From: CAYWKS01 sp964458935
GTDB taxonomy: Bacteria; Planctomycetota; Phycisphaerae; Phycisphaerales; Zrk34
Length of the DNA stretch: 48,079 bases
Reading direction: 5' to 3'
NCBI GenBank assembly: GCA_964458935.1
Contig: CAYWKS010000024.1
Coordinates: 1-48,079, forward strand
In this document: positions 44,861-48,079 of the stretch, piece by piece
Layout: each line of letters begins with the position of its first letter
Numbering within the stretch: the stretch's first letter is position 1
Made by a program: the position numbers and the translations under genes
The notes under the pieces: generated by a model
What the model saw: the letters and a program-made list of their open reading frames with translations, nothing else
Databases searched by the model: none
Told to the model about the DNA's origin: nothing

Positions 44861-45460
44861 ATGACACGCGCCGCGGTCATGACCCACAATGCCCGGCAGC
44901 AACTCGGCGATGCCCAGCTCGCCGAGTTGTGCTGCGCCGGTGATGGTGGTGCATTCGCCATACTGGCCGAGCGGTATCGCCCGGCGCTGTGCCGGTTCCT
45001 CGCCCAGCGATTGCCCGAGACGATCGACCCGGAGGACCTCGCCCAGGACACGCTCGCCCGGGCATACGAACAGATCCACCGCTACGACGACCGCTGGCGG
45101 TTCAGCACGTGGCTGTTCACGATCGGCCGGCGGCTGGCGATCGACCAGATGCGTCGCGGGCGACTGGAGCGATCGGCCCCCCCGGCGGATGAGGCGGCGG
45201 GCGCGGGTCCAACGCCCCTGCGCGTGGTCGCCGACCGCGAGCAGCGGGCTAACCTCTGGCAGGCGGCGCGCGACCTGCTCACCGACGACCAGCACGAGGC
45301 GCTGTGGTTGCGGTACGGCCAGTCGATGCCGGTCGACGCGATCGCCAGGGCGATGGGCCGCAACGCCGTCAGCGTGCGCGTCCTGCTCTACCGGGCGCGG
45401 CGGAAGCTCGCGGCCGCCCCGCCGTTCCTCGACGCACTCGACCAGCCAGGAGACACGTGA
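44861..45460 (+). CDS. ECF-type RNA polymerase sigma factor
   Basis: The 199-residue protein has region 2 (GGAFAILAERYRPALCRFLA and YDDRWRFSTWLFTIGRRLAI, followed by DQMRR) and region 4 (LLTDDQHEALWLRYGQSMPV, AIARAMGRNAVSVRVLLYRA), without region 3, which is the ECF layout. ATG at 44861 has GGAG 10 nt upstream. Its stop (TGA) shares one base with the ATG of the anti-sigma gene, so the pair is coupled. Confidence 0.92.
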   Translation: MTRAAVMTHNARQQLGDAQLAELCCAGDGGAFAILAERYRPALCRFLAQRLPETIDPEDLAQDTLARAYEQIHRYDDRWRFSTWLFTIGRRLAIDQMRRGRLERSAPPADEAAGAGPTPLRVVADREQRANLWQAARDLLTDDQHEALWLRYGQSMPVDAIARAMGRNAVSVRVLLYRARRKLAAAPPFLDALDQPGDT

Positions 45461-45969
45461 TGTGGTGCCTTTGGACACGTTGGCGGATCAACCGGGCGCT
45501 GGACGACCTCGAGCCGCTCGACGCACGCACGCAGCGGCACGTCGAGCGGTGCCCGCAGTGTGCGGCATTCTGGGGGCGCATGCAGGCGCTGGACCATCAA
45601 CTGGTCGTGGACGCCGAGCGGATAACCGGGGCGGCGCCGCGCGGCCGCCGCTGCATGAGCGACCAGCCCCGCCGCAGCGTGTTGCACGTGGTCGGCGTGA
45701 CCGCGGCGGCGGCGGCCCTGCTCCTTGCCGTGGGGCTGTTCGTGCTCAAGCCCGAAGGGCGGCATCAACCGGACCCGGCCAGCGCCAGGGCTTTGGACCT
45801 GACCGCGGATCGCCTGGTCACGACCGCCTTGGACGGCGTCCAGCGACCGCTGAGCAACGAGGCGCGGCGGATCGCTTCGGACGTGGAGGGTGCGATCACG
45901 CTCGTGGTCGGTCACTTCCCCGACGCGCGCGGCGTGCGGTACCGACCCGCCGACGCGACCTCCCCGTGA
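45460..45969 (+). CDS. Zinc-finger anti-sigma factor-like membrane protein
   Basis: The 169-residue protein has an N-terminal HVERCPQCAAFW, matching the H-x3-C-x2-C zinc motif of ECF anti-sigma factors. One membrane helix (VVGVTAAAAALLLAVGLFVL, about 75-94) and a periplasmic tail of about 75 residues follow. AGGAG lies just before the ATG, and the start overlaps the sigma factor's stop. It should hold the sigma factor at the membrane until a signal arrives. It starts immediately after the sigma gene. Confidence 0.85.
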   Translation: MWCLWTRWRINRALDDLEPLDARTQRHVERCPQCAAFWGRMQALDHQLVVDAERITGAAPRGRRCMSDQPRRSVLHVVGVTAAAAALLLAVGLFVLKPEGRHQPDPASARALDLTADRLVTTALDGVQRPLSNEARRIASDVEGAITLVVGHFPDARGVRYRPADATSP

Positions 45970-45985
45970 CCGGCCGGCGAACTGC

Positions 45986-45991
45986 TACAAT
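45986..45991 (+). promoter_or_regulatory. -10 box of a candidate lysA promoter
   Basis: TACAAT (5/6 match) lies 34 nt before the lysA start, between the anti-sigma stop and lysA. The -35 region is weak. The predicted start near 45998 would leave a leader of about 27 nt. Confidence 0.4.
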
Positions 45992-46024
45992 GCATGCTTT
46001 GAACCCGATTTGGAGCGGCGCGCG

Positions 46025-47326
46025 TTGGACCACTTTGCATACCGCAACGGGCAGTTGTTCTGCGAAGGCGTCAATATCGATGAGCTGGCCGGCACGGTCG
46101 GCACGCCGGCTTACGTCTACTCGCGGCAGACCATTGAACATCACTACAAGGCGATCGCCAGCGCCTTCGCGCCGCTCGATCCGCTGATCTGCTACTCGAT
46201 CAAGAGCTGCGGCAACATCCACCTGCTCCGGCTGCTCGCGGGGCTGGGCAGCGGCATGGACGTCGTCTCCGGCGGCGAGCTCTACCGCGCCCGCCAGGCC
46301 GGCGTCGACCCGCGGCACATCGTCTACGCCGGCGTCGGCAAGACCGACCGTGAGATCGAGCTGGCCCTGGAGATGGGCATCGGCTGGTTCAACGTCGAGT
46401 CGGAAGCGGAGTTCGAGAACCTGGCGCGGATCGCCCACGAGATGGGCGCGACCACCCACGCGGCGCTCCGCGTCAACCCCGACGTCGACCCCCGGACCCA
46501 CGCCAAGACCACGACCGGCACGAAGGAGACAAAGTTCGGGGTCGACATCGAACGCGCCCGCCGGTTCTTCGAGCGTTTCGGCGGGGACGCGCACGTTCGG
46601 CTCGACGCGATCCACCTGCACATCGGCTCGCCGGTCTACAGCGTGCAGCCCTACGTCGACGCCCTGACCAAGGCGCTGCAGCTCATCGATGACCTGCGGT
46701 CGTCCGGCCGCACGATCAATACGCTCGACATCGGCGGGGGCTACGGCGCGAACTACGAGACCGACCAGACACCGGCCTACGACCGCTACGCCGCCGAGAT
46801 CGTGCCCATGCTCCGGCCGTTCGTCGCCGGCGGCGGGCGGGTCATCCTCGAACCCGGCCGCACCATCGCCTGCAACGCCGGCGTGCTCGTCACCCGCGTG
46901 CAGTACATCAAGATCGGCGGCCGCAAGAAGTTCGTCATCGTGGACGCCGGGTTCAACCACCTGCTGCGACCGGCCCTCTACGACGCGTTTCACTTCATCT
47001 GGCCGACCAACGTCGCGCCCAATCACGTGCCCGCCGCTCGGAAGCACGACATGCCCAACGAAGGGCTGGAAACCTGCGACGTGGTCGGTCCGGTGTGCGA
47101 GACCGGCGACGCGTTCGCGACGGAACGGCCCCTGCCGCCGGTCGCCCGCGAGGACCTGCTCGCCGTCTTCAGCGCCGGCGCTTACGGCATGGTCATGGCC
47201 AGCAACTACAACGCGTTCCCCAGGCCGTGCGAGGTGCTCGTCGACGGCGACGAGGCCCGACTCATCCGGCGCCGCGAAACCTACGACGACCTGGTCGGCC
47301 CGGAACTGGATATCGATGGGGTGTAG
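46025..47326 (+). CDS. lysA: Diaminopimelate decarboxylase
   Basis: The 433-residue PLP enzyme makes lysine from meso-diaminopimelate. It shows the Schiff-base Lys K60 in ICYSIKSCGN, GLGSGMDVVSGGELYRARQA, IHLHIGSPV, TLDIGGGYG, VILEPGRTI, and VCETGDAFATER with the catalytic Cys. The C-terminal beta domain ends in AYGMVMASNYNAFPRPCEVL. It starts at TTG with GGAG 9 nt upstream; the upstream reading frame overlaps the anti-sigma gene. The gene ends 25 nt before a decayed hicB. Confidence 0.94.
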   Translation: MDHFAYRNGQLFCEGVNIDELAGTVGTPAYVYSRQTIEHHYKAIASAFAPLDPLICYSIKSCGNIHLLRLLAGLGSGMDVVSGGELYRARQAGVDPRHIVYAGVGKTDREIELALEMGIGWFNVESEAEFENLARIAHEMGATTHAALRVNPDVDPRTHAKTTTGTKETKFGVDIERARRFFERFGGDAHVRLDAIHLHIGSPVYSVQPYVDALTKALQLIDDLRSSGRTINTLDIGGGYGANYETDQTPAYDRYAAEIVPMLRPFVAGGGRVILEPGRTIACNAGVLVTRVQYIKIGGRKKFVIVDAGFNHLLRPALYDAFHFIWPTNVAPNHVPAARKHDMPNEGLETCDVVGPVCETGDAFATERPLPPVAREDLLAVFSAGAYGMVMASNYNAFPRPCEVLVDGDEARLIRRRETYDDLVGPELDIDGV

Positions 47327-47351
47327 TGTCCCGCGACGTGGATACGCCATC

Positions 47352-47489
47352 GTGAAACGCCAGTTCCACGTGGTCATCGAGCGTGACGAACAGAGCTGAT
47401 ACGTTGGAAGCGTGCGCGATTCTTGCGGTCGCAATGTACAGGGCAAATCACCGGATGACTTGGTGCGACGCGTGACGGTGGACGTGTGA
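47352..47489 (+). pseudogene. HicB antitoxin remnant (in-frame stop)
   Basis: Frame from GTG 47352 reads MKRQFHVVIERDEQS, then a TGA (47397-47399), then YVGSVRDSCGRNVQGKSPDD with LVRRV. This aligns along the HicB N-terminal pattern RQFHVVIERDEDGYYVGSVPELPGCHTQGKTLDEL. The stop falls where the conserved 'DGYY' should be and the protein ends early. It overlaps the next remnant by 4 nt (GTGA), as in intact hicBA. Confidence 0.7.
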
Positions 47490-47602
47490 GCAAGCTGCCA
47501 CCACTGCCTGCGCCGCGCCTCCGGCGAACCACGGTCGTTCCCGCGCACCGCGGTGCCGGTGGGGTCATCGAGCATGTGTGCCAGCATGTGCGCACCGGCT
47601 GA
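47486..47602 (+). pseudogene. HicA toxin remnant (internal deletion)
   Basis: Frame from GTG 47486 reads MSKLPPLPAPRLRRTTVVPA with HRG next, then an unrelated tail to a stop at 47602. HicA proteins begin SKLPPlsgre... and later have 'GRRTVVPAHRGkeL'; about 25 residues between these blocks, including the catalytic His, are missing. It follows hicB in the usual order and reading overlap. It is a decayed relic, not a functional toxin. Confidence 0.65.
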
Positions 47603-47654
47603 TCGGTTCGTCGCGGAGTGCCTTGAGCGGCGGCCGCGGTTAAACTGCCCCACC

Positions 47655-48079
47655 ATGGCACGACAGCGGATCGTCAGCGGCGAGGCGGGCGTGACCGACG
47701 ACCAGGCGGTGAACCTGTCGCTGCGGCCCCAGACGCTCGACGAATACATCGGCCAGCCGCGACTGGTCGAGAAGCTCCGCATCGCGCTGGACGCGGCGCG
47801 ACACCGAGGCCAGCCCATGGAGCACGTGCTGCTGCATGGCCCGCCGGGTCTGGGCAAGACCACCCTCGCGCACGTCATCGCCAACGAGATGGGCTCGAAC
47901 CTGACCGTGACGTCGGGCCCGGCGCTGACCAAGGGCTCGGACCTCGTGGGCACGCTGACCAAGCTCCAGCCGCGCGACGTGCTGTTCATCGACGAGGTCC
48001 ATCGCCTGCCCGTGGCGGTCGAGGAATACGTCTACTCGGCGATGGAGGATTTCAAGATCGACTTCGTGGTCGACTCGGG
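47655..48079 (+). CDS. ruvB: Holliday junction branch-migration helicase RuvB, N-terminal part (cut by window edge)
   Basis: The first 141 residues are visible. LSLRPQTLDEYIGQ is the RuvB N-terminal motif, Walker A GPPGLGKT is at 63-70, and Walker B FIDEVHRL has D113/E114. TSGPALTKGSDLVGTLTKLQ is conserved in RuvB. It drives Holliday junction migration with RuvA. No clear Shine-Dalgarno precedes the ATG. The end lies outside the window, and ruvA/ruvC are not seen. Confidence 0.95.
   Translation, partial: MARQRIVSGEAGVTDDQAVNLSLRPQTLDEYIGQPRLVEKLRIALDAARHRGQPMEHVLLHGPPGLGKTTLAHVIANEMGSNLTVTSGPALTKGSDLVGTLTKLQPRDVLFIDEVHRLPVAVEEYVYSAMEDFKIDFVVDS

Noticed and set aside
42274..45051. A 925-codon open frame on the minus strand
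   Set aside because: Only the part up to 43674 is MqnC. The rest is the complement of the secreted protein and sigma factor genes, without homology, an effect of high GC.

Overview
The window is high-GC bacterial DNA that reads best as a member of the Planctomycetota, probably class Phycisphaerae. This is an inference. It rests on a PVC-type 'small basic protein', very long AsmA-like and flagellar proteins, an orphan MoxR ATPase, futalosine-route menaquinone synthesis (MqnC), outer-membrane systems (ExbD, P- and L-rings) and extreme GC. No rRNA is present to settle it. The sequence starts inside clpX, ends inside ruvB, and has a 100-base run of N at 32241-32340, so gene order across that point is a scaffolding claim and not observed sequence.

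Layout. 1-4711: clpX 3' end, a stand-alone exbD, tRNA-Pro(GGG), an IS3-type transposase remnant with a palindrome, a class I aminotransferase, a two-gene unit (SPOR-like membrane protein plus small basic protein) ending in a strong terminator, and acpS. 5061-11605: a giant AsmA-like protein, pgi and an AEC-type transporter. 11717-25761: a continuous minus-strand flagellar block, in transcription order a new 71-codon ORF, flgF, flgG, flgA, flgH, flgI, flgJ (rod domain only), flgN, flgK, flgL, fliW, csrA and two flagellin genes. 26027-32213: ribBA with a degenerate GTP cyclohydrolase half, two small hypothetical genes, moxR, clpS, htrA and panB. 32462-38393: a secreted glycosidase-like protein, floA with two NfeD proteins, crcB/fluC and DUF190. 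38409-48079: an MntA/HepT toxin-antitoxin pair, recN, a PP2C-cNMP fusion, mqnC, a secreted His-tailed protein with an ECF sigma/anti-sigma pair, lysA, a decayed hicBA pair and ruvB.

How it works together. The flagellar block covers distal rod, P- and L-rings, hook-filament junction, export chaperone and filament. A close match to a sigma-54 promoter sits about 48 nt upstream of its first ORF. At the far end, both flagellin Shine-Dalgarno sequences lie in or next to short hairpins that present GGA in the loop, and csrA and fliW are directly upstream. This suggests a FliW-CsrA-flagellin feedback switch like that known from Bacillus and Campylobacter. Several accessory items are decayed (transposase, hicBA), while the MntA/HepT module keeps all its signature residues.
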